Of a stretch of 64,000 bases of DNA, positions 21,549 to 31,100 are shown piece after piece. The notes beneath the pieces are model-generated. The model was not told the origin of the DNA, ran no database searches, and saw only the letters and a list, made by a program, of their open reading frames with translations. Source of the stretch: Micropterus salmoides (Eukaryota; Chordata; Actinopteri; Centrarchiformes; Centrarchidae); the NCBI RefSeq assembly GCF_014851395.1, contig NW_024041039.1, positions 33,185,078 to 33,249,077 on the forward strand. The letters run 5' to 3'. Each line of letters begins with the position of its first letter. The stretch's first letter is position 1. The position numbers were made by a program, and so were the translations under genes.

Positions 21549-22850
21549 GGCTGGCTCAGATGAGTCCTGAACCATCCCTTAGTTATGCTGCTATAGGCCT
21601 AGACTGCCGGGAGATTTCCCATGATTCACTGAGCTCCTCTCTCCTCTACTTTCTCTCCCTCTGTATGCAACCTCATCCCATTAATGCATGTTACTAACTC
21701 GACATCTCCCCTTTCCGGTAGTCTTGTGCTTTCTCGTCCCTCTCCTCTCTCCTCCTATCACTTCCTGCAGGTGTTTCTGGCTCTGGAGCTGTGGAATGTG
21801 GATCTGTGGTTGCGAGACTCCTGCTGCCCCTGTGTTCCTGCTTGACATCCTCCGCTACAATTATTACTAGCCCTATTGTTATTATTGTTATTATAATCAT
21901 TAACATTGCGATTATTATCATAAACATTACTCTCTTTCTCTCTCTCTCTAGTGCCCTCTCTCTCTCTCTTGTCATCTCTCTCTCTCTCTCTTGCCCTCTC
22001 TCAATTCAAATTCAATTGAAATTAACTTTATTGGCATGAATGCGTAACAATAATATTGCCAAAGCATCATACATACAACATAAGAACAATCAACCCCATA
22101 CATTTCATTAAACAAGTAATTAAAGCGTAAAGCAATCAAAGCGTGAGGTTGTTGGGGACTTGTTACTGCAGAGAGCTTAAGGACCAGCTGGCTGAGGGGA
22201 CTCTTCTCTGGTTTCAGCTCCTGGTATGTTAGGGCTTTGTGATAATATGTCTGGGGGTTAACTGATTTTAAGTGATTGTAAAATTTAAGTGATCTTTTCT
22301 GTATTTTTAGTAGGAGGGTGTATTGGCCGAGCTCTGCTCTGCACAGGTTATTTGGTGTTTTTCTCTGCACCTGCAGGATGCTCTTACAGAACTCAGTATG
22401 GAAAGATTCTATGATTGTTTTGTCCCATTTATCAAATTCATTATTAAGATTTGGCCCCCAGATTTCGCTACCATATAGAATTATTGGTTCTAGTACAAAT
22501 TGGAAAATTTTAAGCAAGATTTCAATTGGAATATATATTTTAATGTTTCTTTTTATTGCATTGAAAGCTCTCTCTTGCCCCCTCTCTCTCTCTCTCTCTC
22601 TCTCCCCCTTCAACCCCAACCGGTCGAGGCAGATGGCCGCCCACCCTGAGCCATGGTTCTGCTCGAGGTTTCTGCCTCTTAAAAGGAAGTTTTTCCTTGC
22701 CTCTGTCGCCTAGTGCTTGCTCTTGGTTGGGAATTGTTGGTCTTCTGTAAATAACATCATAGAGTCTAGACCTGCTCTTTTATGAAAAGCGCTGTGAGAT
22801 AACTGTTGTTGTATATAAATAAAATTGAATTGAATTGAAAACACGTTACC
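21549..22850 (+). mobile_element. L2 3' UTR, CT-rich tract and (TTGAA)n tail
   Basis: Contains TTAGTTATGCTGCTATAGGC, ATTATTATCATAAACATTAC, (CT)n runs at 21,930-22,000 and 22,575-22,606, the conserved CGAGGCAGATGGCCGCCCAC block, GAAAAGCGCTGTGAGATAAC, and the tail ATAAATAAAATTGAATTGAA at about 22,815-22,840. The CT tract was the landing site of the LINE fragment at 22,000-22,569. Confidence 0.85.
22000..22569 (-). pseudogene. I/jockey-group LINE, 3' fragment with ORF2 C-terminus
   Basis: On the minus strand, AIKRNIKIYIPIEILLKIFQ, EPIILYGSEIWGPNLNNEFD, ESFHTEFCKSILQVQRKTP and CRAELGQYTLLLKIQKRSLK give the thumb/C-terminal region of a LINE RT. A 3' UTR follows, with CAATAAAG and a TTGAATTTGAATTGA tail at the left. 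The same 3' UTR words (ATGATGCTTT, GTTGTATGTATGATG) recur at 51,600-51,680, so both belong to one family. Similar CTCTCTCTTGCCC words on both sides fit a target-site duplication in the L2 CT tract. Confidence 0.82.
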
Positions 22851-23310
22851 AACCAATGCATCCTCTGTAAAACTGGCATGTCAACACGGGATTTTTAACC
22901 GTTCTTGCCAAAATGCAAACTTGTGTATTGGGCCAGTACTTGGGCCACAAAAGATGACGTTTCACAAGAACACAAGTACAGACAGATTGAGAAAGGCCCT
23001 TAGTCTTTCTAAATGCAATCAATGTTTACCTGGATATCAGTGTTTCCTTAAAATAGTTGATAGCTCTATATATTTTACAGTAGACTGGACCTCAAATAAA
23101 ATATATATATAAGTTAAACAGTAGTGTGCCAGGAATGTTTGGTCATTGAACGCCCTCTGTTGGTGCTTTAGAGGCATTTCTTGTCCATGAAAACCAGAGA
23201 AAGTTAAAATCAGCATTGAACCAGTGTGTCTGAGCAGCGTAGTAGTGCTTGCCCTGACAACGCAAAGATTGACTGTTTGAGTCGAGGGCAAGGCATGTTG
23301 ACTGCAATAC
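22851..23310. other. Spacer without recognisable gene
   Basis: AT-rich with ATATATATAT near 23,100. No supported feature. Confidence 0.5.
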
Positions 23311-23765
23311 TAAACTGAAGAAATGTTTCCGCATATACATCTCTTTCTTGACGGCCTTAACATTCTTGAAAACTTACAAAATTTTGAACACACGCCAGGA
23401 GGGTCAAAAAACAACAAGAAGTCGGCCATTTTGGATTTAATTGTCATATTTGGTGATTTACACACTTCACATTTAAAACAAACTCCTCCTAGAGAATTAG
23501 TCCGTGCGTACTTGCTGTGCAGTCTTATCCCATCAATGATCACATGTTGTACAAATGGTGAGTTTTGGTCGACCGGGGCAGTCCGTGGCGTGGAATATCA
23601 ATGATTCGCCATGAAACAGGACGTTGTTACAACTAAAGTGTACATGCTCACATCTGTACCAAACTTTATGTGATTGATAATGGTCTTGCCCCCAACACGC
23701 CAAACATGCCAAAATTCAGTTATAGTCATAGCGCCACCTACTGGCAACAGGAAGTAAGCCTTGTG
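23311..23765 (+). repeat. Dispersed fish repeat with 'AGCGCCACCTACTGG'
   Basis: Words such as CCAGGAGGGTCAAAAAACAA, AAGTCGGCCATTTTGG, GCCATGAAACAGGA and ATAGCGCCACCTACTGGCAA occur in this order in a non-coding repeat I recognise from many teleosts. Related in style to 8,150-8,955. The ORFs inside do not resemble proteins. Confidence 0.45.
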
Positions 23766-24809
23766 TTACATCCATTATGCGATTAAAAGAAATTTCCTCA
23801 ACATGATGTACTGGACATAACGTATCGTTACTGGGTGCTCCTTTGCACCACATAGAGGACACAGGAAGTGACTTTTAAGTACAACACTGTCTGACGCGCT
23901 TCACGCTGGCTGCTTTAATATTTAACTGAATTAGTCCGTGTAATGTGATTCTTTTACCTGTAGGTAACGCTAAAGGATTTTAAATTGCTGATGGAGCAGT
24001 ACTTGCAGCTTTGGCAGCAGTCACAACTAACAGCTGACAACCCTCACACGCATTTTCTTAAGGAAATTACCATTCTAGTTGTTTTTTCATTTCTTGTTCA
24101 TTATTTTTAAGGTTTAATTTAGCTTTTGTTACTATTCTTCCCTTAAAATATTTTAATGTTATCTAGAGTTAGGAAGTAGAGAAAATGTCCACATGTAGGT
24201 TAAGGAGTGAGTAGGGAGTAAATGACTGGTGACACCTCGTCACTGTCATCATCCTCATCATCAGTGTCATTTTCATGATGCTCAGACACACAGCCAACCA
24301 ATTACAGTAAAATATTTTATTTAGAAATGATTATTCATTTTGAAAATAAAAAATCCAGTGAATAATCATGTAAATAATCAATAAACTGATTAAAGTGCAA
24401 AAATACATTTCTGATATAATGTATCTGTACAAAAATAACATTGGAATGTGGTATTGACAAGCAAGAAAATGTGTCTATGCTAACATGGCTTTGATCATTG
24501 CATATAACTTGTGTCCTGCTTTGAATTATAAGCGCCTGAGCGCCACAAGGACCTTTTCCTTAAGGTCCATTTCTCGTTCCACTGGCTCCTCTACCAAATC
24601 AGGCTTTGATAACGAAGCATACACTTCTACATTAAGGCTTATTTCTGTATTATTTCTTTAAGAACTGGCTGGTAAAACATGTAATCCTTGAGAAGTAATC
24701 CATGGAGGCTGAGGGCTGTGCCCCAAGCAGCTGAGATGAAAAAGTCTTTGATTGTGTTTGATTCTTGTTTTATGTTGTGTTCACGTCTCTTCCCTGCTGG
24801 CAGAGTGCA
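23766..24809 (-). other. osr1 3' flank / probable 3' UTR
   Basis: Downstream of the osr1 stop codon (24,810). Candidate polyadenylation hexamers on the minus strand include AATAAA at 24,321-24,316. The last part (to about 24,300) is plausibly 3' UTR and the rest intergenic; no transcript evidence is available. Confidence 0.35.
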
Positions 24810-24942
24810 TCACTTGACTTTGATTGGCTTCAGATCCTTGACCTGCATGTGTAGTGTTTTATGGACAGCCAGAGTCCTGGACTGACAGAAGCCCTTCCCA
24901 CACTCCTGACATTTGAAGGGCTTTTCTTTGGAATGAATGTAC
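24810..24942 (-). other. osr1: osr1 exon 3 coding part
   Basis: Starts G|TAC ATT CAT after the AG acceptor (24,944-24,943), encoding YIHSKEKPFKCQECGKGF, CQSRTLAVHKTLH and the tail MQVKDLKPIKVK, stop TGA at 24,812-24,810. Confidence 0.95.
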
Positions 24943-27900
24943 CTATTGGGGAACACAACAAAGCAGCAGTTAGTATTTAGGAAGAGCCATGTCACATTTC
25001 AGAACATCATCACTTTAGTGTGGGTGGCTGTGGCTCAGGATGTAGTGCAGGTTCTCCCCCCGCTCCATTTACCACCTATGTCAGGCTTCATGACCCTTCA
25101 AACATGTCCTCCAAATGAGTAGCCTCCCACAATACCAGATATTTGGTAATTAGAATAATGTCAGCAAAAGATAAACATGATATTGAATAAGGCATTTAGT
25201 CTTATATATTTAGTAATATTATTCCTTTCCCCAGTAACCAGTTGTGTAAGGGATTACGAATTCCAAACGGTACTAATATTAAAGTTATTAATCCAAGTTA
25301 CACTGCATTACTGCGTTACCAGAAAGCCACTTGTTTTGTTGTCCTTGATGTGAATGTGCGACTGCACGGCAAGTCAGGGGCAGTTCAAGTCCAGAAGCTA
25401 GTTATAGGAGTTAGGAGTCCAGTTAAAGGAAGAATGGAGAACGAGGGAGAGAGGCATTCTTTTAACCCATTCTCACTCCCATCTCGTCACATATGAACGC
25501 ATAGTCAAGACCCATCAGCGTCAGTTTGTAACGCACTGGGGATCCCTACAGTATCATAGTTCAACGCAGTGGGGTAAGCGCTGTAGCGTCAGTTTTGATA
25601 GTGAAGGTAGGTATATGATATTTAACAGAAAAGACAGAGTAAGGAGGTGGTTGGGATGGATGAAGGGCCAGAACCCTGACTTCGAGAACCAGGAGAGCGG
25701 TCTTTGTGTCCCGTGTGAAACTAAACTAAATTGTTTTATTTAAGTTATGCAAGCTGTGTAAATTAAGTAAGTTACACAAGTGACGTAGTTATTTTAACTC
25801 AAACCCTTTTCACTTTTCTAACCTTAACTAAGTAGTTTTGCTGCCTAAAGCTAACCAAGTACTTTTTGTGCCTAAACCTAACCAAATTGCAACGTTTCAC
25901 AACTTTGATAACGTGCCGTTTCAAAATGGCGATGTTTCGCAACACTAGCGTTTTATTTTGAAAGTCTAACAGGACGTTGCAAATTTGTTGCAAATCGTTA
26001 AAAAGTGATGCCAAAGAGCTTTGACCAAGCGTCAGTAGGTGACGTGTCGGGAGTGAGAACGTGTTGGTTCTTTCCACAGCTGGAAGTATTGCCATTATTT
26101 TCCCAGAGAGAAGGAGGAGGGTGTTTGATTATCATCCCTCTACAGATGGCTGAAGAGACCCCAAAGGAGGGGGTGTTGAAAGGTCGCTATTCCTGAGCAG
26201 CCTGATCGTAAACCTTTGATTCCGCAGCCTGATAACGCGCTGCCTGACTGTTAAACTGACAAAAGGGACATTAACCAGCGATTAGCGTTTTCCTAAAAAG
26301 CCTATCAGAACTCTTCTTAAAGAAAGGGGGCCTAAACCTAAATTTTCCAGCTCCTGAGAAGATTGTTTTGGGATTAATCTAAGCTGTTGTCATGTAACCT
26401 GAGCTCCCCCAAGTGGACAAAATAAGTATTACATGCCATCATTCTGAAATGCTAACCTTTTAAGGTCTAATTACTGCCAATTGTTTTCCTGTTACCAAAT
26501 GCTTAAACTTAGAACGGTACAACCGTTTGACCATTGAGGTTTGATTGTGGGAAAATATTTGATTATAATACGCACAAATAGATTTTCTTTTCCTTTTTAT
26601 AGACATATTAAAAATTTAGAAAGACAGTCCCTTGGGAAACTGGAAACGGCCCGCCCTGCGGGAAACGAAGGACTGCCCTCTGGGGAACCACGCCCCAGAC
26701 AAAAAAAGAGCGACACACGACGTCGTTTGTTCTCTTCCACTCTGCTCTTTGGACGCTTCCCTCTTGTCTGCCGGCTTGTTCCAGGCTCTTCAACGGCGCG
26801 TCGGCACGCGCCTGGCGTGCCCTCTTCGAACAGCGCAACAAAGTCTTTGTTTCGACATTAATTTTTCCCTCGTTTAACAGCAACTTTACTTGTTTTTATT
26901 TTCTTTCTTTTGTTTGTTAAAAGTTATCAGTCCGTTAAACTAGTTAATTCAATTCAATTCTTTTTTTTAAGCTTTATACGTCGAGCTAAGCCCATGGAGG
27001 TCGGACACTGCCACGTGGCCCACCAGCAGTAACAAAGGATGACTTAAACCTGACCCGAGACAGGGTTGGGAAGGCCCCCACTGCAAGTTTCTTCAATAAG
27101 CCTCCCCGAGACGGACCCCGGAGCAATTCCCTGTCAGAGAAAGCAACTGGCCAGCGGCTTGAAGCTGTCCTAAATGAGAACGCACAGACTCTGCCAGTGT
27201 GAGGCCGTTTACCAGCAACCCACGGAGAGAAACACAAGCAGTAAGACCAAACAAAGCGTTCTGTGGTCAGGGATGTCCCATAGTGTTAATATTGTCTTTT
27301 TAACTCCTAAACTCATAGCTTACTTTCATTAGTTCTCCTCTGCCGTATGAGTCAAATCCTCCCACAATCGAACCTCCATTCTCATTGTTTAGCCATTGTT
27401 TATTTCTCTGATGTATTTAACCACCTTTTTATATCACCTTAGTTAGTTAATAAATTCTCTGTAACCAGGGAATTGTGTGTATTGCCTACTTCTAAGTCCC
27501 TGCCAAGAGAATTTACCCTTTAGATATGAGACTGACTGATTGATTTAAGATAATTGAGCAATTATTAACTAACTGATCACTGGTGAATAATTGAATAATT
27601 ATTAAAAGCTACCTAGAGGTCCTGAGACTCTAGGTTAATAACTCCGATGGTGCCCCTGCGAAACGAGAGCTTTTTATGGATTAATAATTTCTGAATATTA
27701 AAATTCATAATTGGGTATTAATTCTCATAAATGTATTAAAATTCATACGTAGTTTAGACATGCTACACCCAAGATTGCTCAGGATCTAATGTTAATAATG
27801 TTCTGTGTTCTTCTACACATACAAAAGGTCACACACAGTCCAGGTTCATAGAGTGAAATTAATTAAAGCAGCCGTCCTCGTCAATATAGTCTCCAGGGGC

Positions 27901-29011
27901 TGGTGGAGGTGGAGTGGGTGTGGGTCTCTAAATTGGAGGCTTTTTTGTGATTTATGCATACATGCTGATTCGGATGACGATACAGAACATCTGACTGAGC
28001 AAAGAAACAAATTCTTATTTGTAAAATACACAAGTCTTAATTTGGAGAACGGTGGTGTCTGGAACTTGATTGATTGCTGATTCTGTGGAAATGTGGTTAA
28101 AATAGGCCTTAAACTTGAATAGTGAAAGGGATGAGACACACCTAATTACACAAATGGGGTATAACAGCACACACTTTCTAGCAGTAGCAAGATTACCACA
28201 CCTAGCCAATCGCTGCATTAAGCGGACATCTTGTCAGATTGACAGTTCCAGAAAGGAACCTTTATTCATGCAGCAAATACAATGTTTAGTTCTGTATATG
28301 ATTTGACTTGACAGGCTTTGATACATGTTCTCACCTGTGGTCTCGGAGGTGGTCTTGTCTTCTGAAGGCTTTGTGACAGATATCACAGGTATATGGCCTC
28401 TCGTCTGTGTGCGTCCTCTCGTGGATCAAAAGGTTGTAGGATTTGGTAAAATTGCGGCCACAGAACTTGCAGACAAATTCTTTCTTGGTCTTGGAGGGCA
28501 GTCGTCCTCGGCTGGACTTGCGCTCTGGTGAGGAGAGTTTGGTCACGTCCAGGAGGCATCCCAGACTAGCTGAGGTTGGGTGGTGAGATGAAGCTTGCGC
28601 TGCAGCAGCAGCAGCAGCACCCGCCATGCTCAGGTCCTCCGCCTTCAGGTGATCCTCCTGGGTGGCTGCTGCTGCCAGGTTGGCAAAGTCAAAGCGAGGC
28701 TTGTTCTTGGAGCTCTGCAGCAACCTCACTGAGTCTTGCTTGGGCTGCAGGAGGTGAGGGAATATAGGGATGGAGGCCATGGAGGAGAACTGGGCAGGTA
28801 ACTTTGAGATTGTGCAGCGGGGCAGGGCCAAAGGCGGGTAGCCGAGGGTCCACTGGTGGAGGTGGATGGCGTGTAAGGCGCTGAAGCTATAGATGCTGTG
28901 GAAATGATCTGCTGGCAGCTGGAGGCCTGTGGAGCTTTGGAGGAGGGAGTAGTTGGCCAGCTGGAGGGATGGGTGGAGAGGGACTGGTGCTGGCAGAGTC
29001 TTGCTGCCCAT
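24810..29011 (-). CDS. osr1: Odd-skipped related zinc-finger transcription factor 1
   Basis: osr1 encodes a nuclear C2H2 repressor/activator of intermediate mesoderm, kidney, heart and limb-bud development. The CDS is join(29,011..28,335, 24,942..24,810): 677 + 133 nt, 269 aa plus stop, against about 266 aa in mammals. The N-terminus is MGSKTLPAPVPLHPSLQL, followed by SALHAIHLHQWTLGYP (residues 44-59), KPRFDFANLAAAATQED (104-120) and LLDVTKLSSPERK (163-175). Three zinc fingers follow: ZF1 Cys181/Cys184/His197/His201; ZF2 Cys209/Cys212/His225/His229; ZF3 Cys237/Cys240/His253/His257. The ALHAIHLHQ, LLDVTKL and short VKDLKPIKVK tail favour osr1 over osr2, which has extra fingers in its longer form. 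The ATG at 29,011 (GCAGCCATGG) is chosen because the next upstream in-frame ATG (29,047) lies in the intron before the acceptor at 29,028. A seven-alanine run (residues 132-138) is an insertion relative to the mammalian protein I recall. Confidence 0.96.
24943..28334 (-). other. osr1: osr1 intron between coding exons
   Basis: 3,392-bp GT-AG intron (donor GTGAGAAC, acceptor TGTGTTCCCCAATAG). It interrupts codon Arg226 inside ZF2, so the last zinc ligand His229 and all of ZF3 come from the next exon. It contains the LTR-like repeat 26,393-27,767 and otherwise unrecognised sequence. Confidence 0.9.
26393..27767 (+). repeat. LTR-like repeat, copy 2, in the osr1 intron
   Basis: Begins TGTAACCTGAGCTCCCCC, holds a TTATAATACG word (26,563), a GC-rich middle and a downstream AATAAATTCTCTG context (27,448) followed by a U5-like GTGTATTGCCTACTTCTAAG, and may end TGCTACA at 27,767. 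The first ~550 bp are homologous to 1-541 in reverse orientation. Flanking bases do not form an obvious target duplication and no PBS or polypurine tract is convincing, so the right border and the LTR label are tentative. Confidence 0.5.
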
Positions 29012-29027
29012 GGCTGCTACACAAACT
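28335..29027 (-). other. osr1: osr1 exon 2 (short 5' UTR plus first 225 codons)
   Basis: The acceptor reads TTTTTTGTCTCTACCAG|AGTTTG with the exon starting at 29,027. The donor reads GACCACAG|GTGAGAAC with the exon ending at 28,335 (phase 2). The 16-nt leader before the ATG implies a further non-coding exon upstream, as in other vertebrate osr1 genes. Confidence 0.93.
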
Positions 29028-30040
29028 CTGGTAGAGACAAAAAACACCAGGTGAGAACATGCAAGTCACGTTGATTTATTCTTACCGCTTTTATAATTGA
29101 ATGCATTAAAGAGAGGAGCCCTCAAAACAATTTTTACTCCCCCCCAGCTCTCTGTAGCTCAGACAATCCCTGCTACCTGCGTGTGCTAATCCATCCTTTG
29201 ACCCAGATTATTTGTCTTTATAATTGCTACTTTTATAATAACAAACTACAGCTGTTTCATGTGTAAGTTCGTATCATTTCCCGTTTCACATTTCACTTGT
29301 GTTTTCTTGACAAAATGTGGTTTGCCAGCCATCAGGTGACACAGCCACTGTCAGCTGGCATAGTGTCTGACCCCCTGTCACTAATCAGTCACGTAGTGTG
29401 AACGCCACAACGACTTCAAGACTCCTATCACAAGACGGCAAGTTGTGTAGTCTGAACAGTGCGGTGATCTGCCGACACAGTCTCGGGGCCACCAATGAAA
29501 AGGCACGATCACCTTTGTTTTCATACGAGACTGCGGGATGGCTAAATGGGATTGGTTTGATGTAGGGATCAACCGATACTGTATGTTTTTTTCCGGGCTG
29601 ATCCCAATCCCGATTATTACTAACCAATTAGATCGATGACCGATATTTGGAACAGTATTGTATTTGCTGTAAAAAATTTAATCTAGGTGTCAAAATTTAG
29701 AATAACACAAACTCCAACACAAAACTTTGTTGAAAAGAACAAGATTAAAGTTAATTGTAATGTTTAATCTTTATAGATAGGAAATTAAATGCATTAGAGA
29801 TCCACCCCAGAGATGGACTAAGGAGTGATAAATTATAAACTTTGTCTTTACCTTCTACCATTTATATTGTATTTATTTTATACTGTTGGGGTTTTATTGA
29901 TACATTTATTGATACTATTTTTATTGGTTTTGTTTTTTTTATCTATTTTCTTATTGGTTTTCATTATTAAATAATTGCCTTTTAAAAACATGTTATTTAA
30001 AAAAGAATCAAATTTAATATTTTATTATAACAATTGCTAA
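29028..30040. other. Upstream flank / intron of osr1, no exon found
   Basis: Contains a polypyrimidine stretch feeding the exon 2 acceptor and AT-rich sequence at 29,640-30,040. No non-coding exon 1 with a convincing donor was found. Confidence 0.5.
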
Positions 30041-30044
30041 ATTT

Positions 30045-30548
30045 TAAGGTACCCCTTACAAAAATTTCCTGTGGTACTAGAAAATGTTCCTATGGTATTC
30101 ATATGGTACGACCTTACAGTACCAAAGGTAAAGCAAATTCTGCGGTAATGTATCACAGAAGGTGTGGTACTATACCATAGATTTATGACACATTTACCAA
30201 ATAGTACATGTCCTATAGTACTATACCATACATTTACCACACAGTACGCCCTATGGTACTATAATATACATTTACCAGACAGTACACGTCCTAGGGTACA
30301 ATACCACAGATTTACCACACAGTACACATCCTATGGTACTATACCACAGATTTACCACATAGTACACATCCTATAGTACTATACCACACATTTACCACAC
30401 AGTACATGTCCTATTGTACTATACCACACATTTACCACACAGTATATGTCCTATAGTACTATACCACACAGTACATGTCCTATGGTACTATACCATAGAT
30501 TTACCACACATTTACCACACAGTATATGTTCTATGTGGTATAGTACCA
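30045..30548. repeat. 40-bp-unit minisatellite (ACTATACCACACATTTACC...)
   Basis: About nine imperfect copies of a unit of ~40 bp: GTACTATACCACACATTTAC + CACACAGTACATGTCCTATA. Copies lie between 30,165 and 30,535; some are 10-25 bp shorter or longer. The left edge (30,045-30,160) carries diverged inverted versions (CTATGGTATTCATATGGTAC). Units are adjacent with no spacers. Confidence 0.9.
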
Positions 30549-31100
30549 AAGAAAGGATCGATGCTTCTGAGTAAATATTTATAGCTCAATTGTAAGTTAT
30601 TTTATTTATTTTAGAGAACACATAACAGTATATACAAAGCTGTCAAAATGAGGGTAACATGTACACAGTAAAGAAAAAAATGAAAGACAAGAGGACAAAA
30701 CACAAAGAAAATACTAGAGTAAATTCAAAATACTGGATCATAAGACATTTGTCAAACATATAATTAATCTTAAAAGCATTTGTATTCTTAATGTCAGTCA
30801 GCCCATTTCTTCTTGTGAACGTGGAATTTCCAAATAATAAAACTAACTTTACCAAAAAAATAATAGGCACCTTTTTCCTACTCATTATTTAACAACTACA
30901 AAACATAATACATAAGAATGTCTATATCCTGAAATTGAATTGTTTGTCAAGTTTTCCTTCCCATATAATAGTGAAAATCCAACCAAAATATTTTACTATA
31001 TAGATCCAGTGATAAACAAATGACAGATTGTTTGTTTATTCTTGTAATTCAAAGAAAGTGCAAGAAAACTCAATAATAATTCTGAATCATTATCACTTCC
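30549..31100. other. AT-rich spacer
   Basis: Low-complexity A/T sequence. No supported gene. Confidence 0.5.

Larger units (their letters stand above)
16371..22850 (+). mobile_element. Long L2 (Maui-like) LINE with nested insertions
   Basis: L2-type non-LTR retrotransposon in plus orientation. In order it has an ORF1 C-terminal esterase piece, an ORF2 APE endonuclease, reverse transcriptase and C-terminal region, and a 3' UTR with a CT-rich tract. It ends in GCGCTGTGAGATAACTG and TATAAATAAAATTGAATTGA. It is broken by foreign segments at 16,626-17,440, 18,901-19,469, 20,476-20,899, 21,100-21,342 and 22,000-22,569, and by several stops and frameshifts. It is therefore dead, but the coding pieces are well preserved, suggesting a fairly young copy. 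Confidence 0.88.

Noticed and set aside
22000..22040. RERERERE-type peptide at the start of the minus-strand ORF at 22.0-22.6 kb
   Set aside because: Translation of the CT/GA microsatellite flanking the LINE fragment; only the downstream part is real LINE coding sequence. The same applies to ORFs over CT tracts at 46.9-47.1 and 54.9-55.3 kb.
26541..26883. Overlapping ORFs in the GC-rich part of the LTR-like repeat
   Set aside because: Open in several frames on both strands, not conserved in frame with the homologous copy at 1-541.
28576..28767. Plus-strand ORF with a QQQQQ run
   Set aside because: Antisense shadow of the osr1 alanine repeat; the minus strand is unambiguously coding.
30165..30535. 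CRISPR-like regular repeats
   Set aside because: Units are directly adjacent, with no unique spacers, and the genome is vertebrate; it is a minisatellite.
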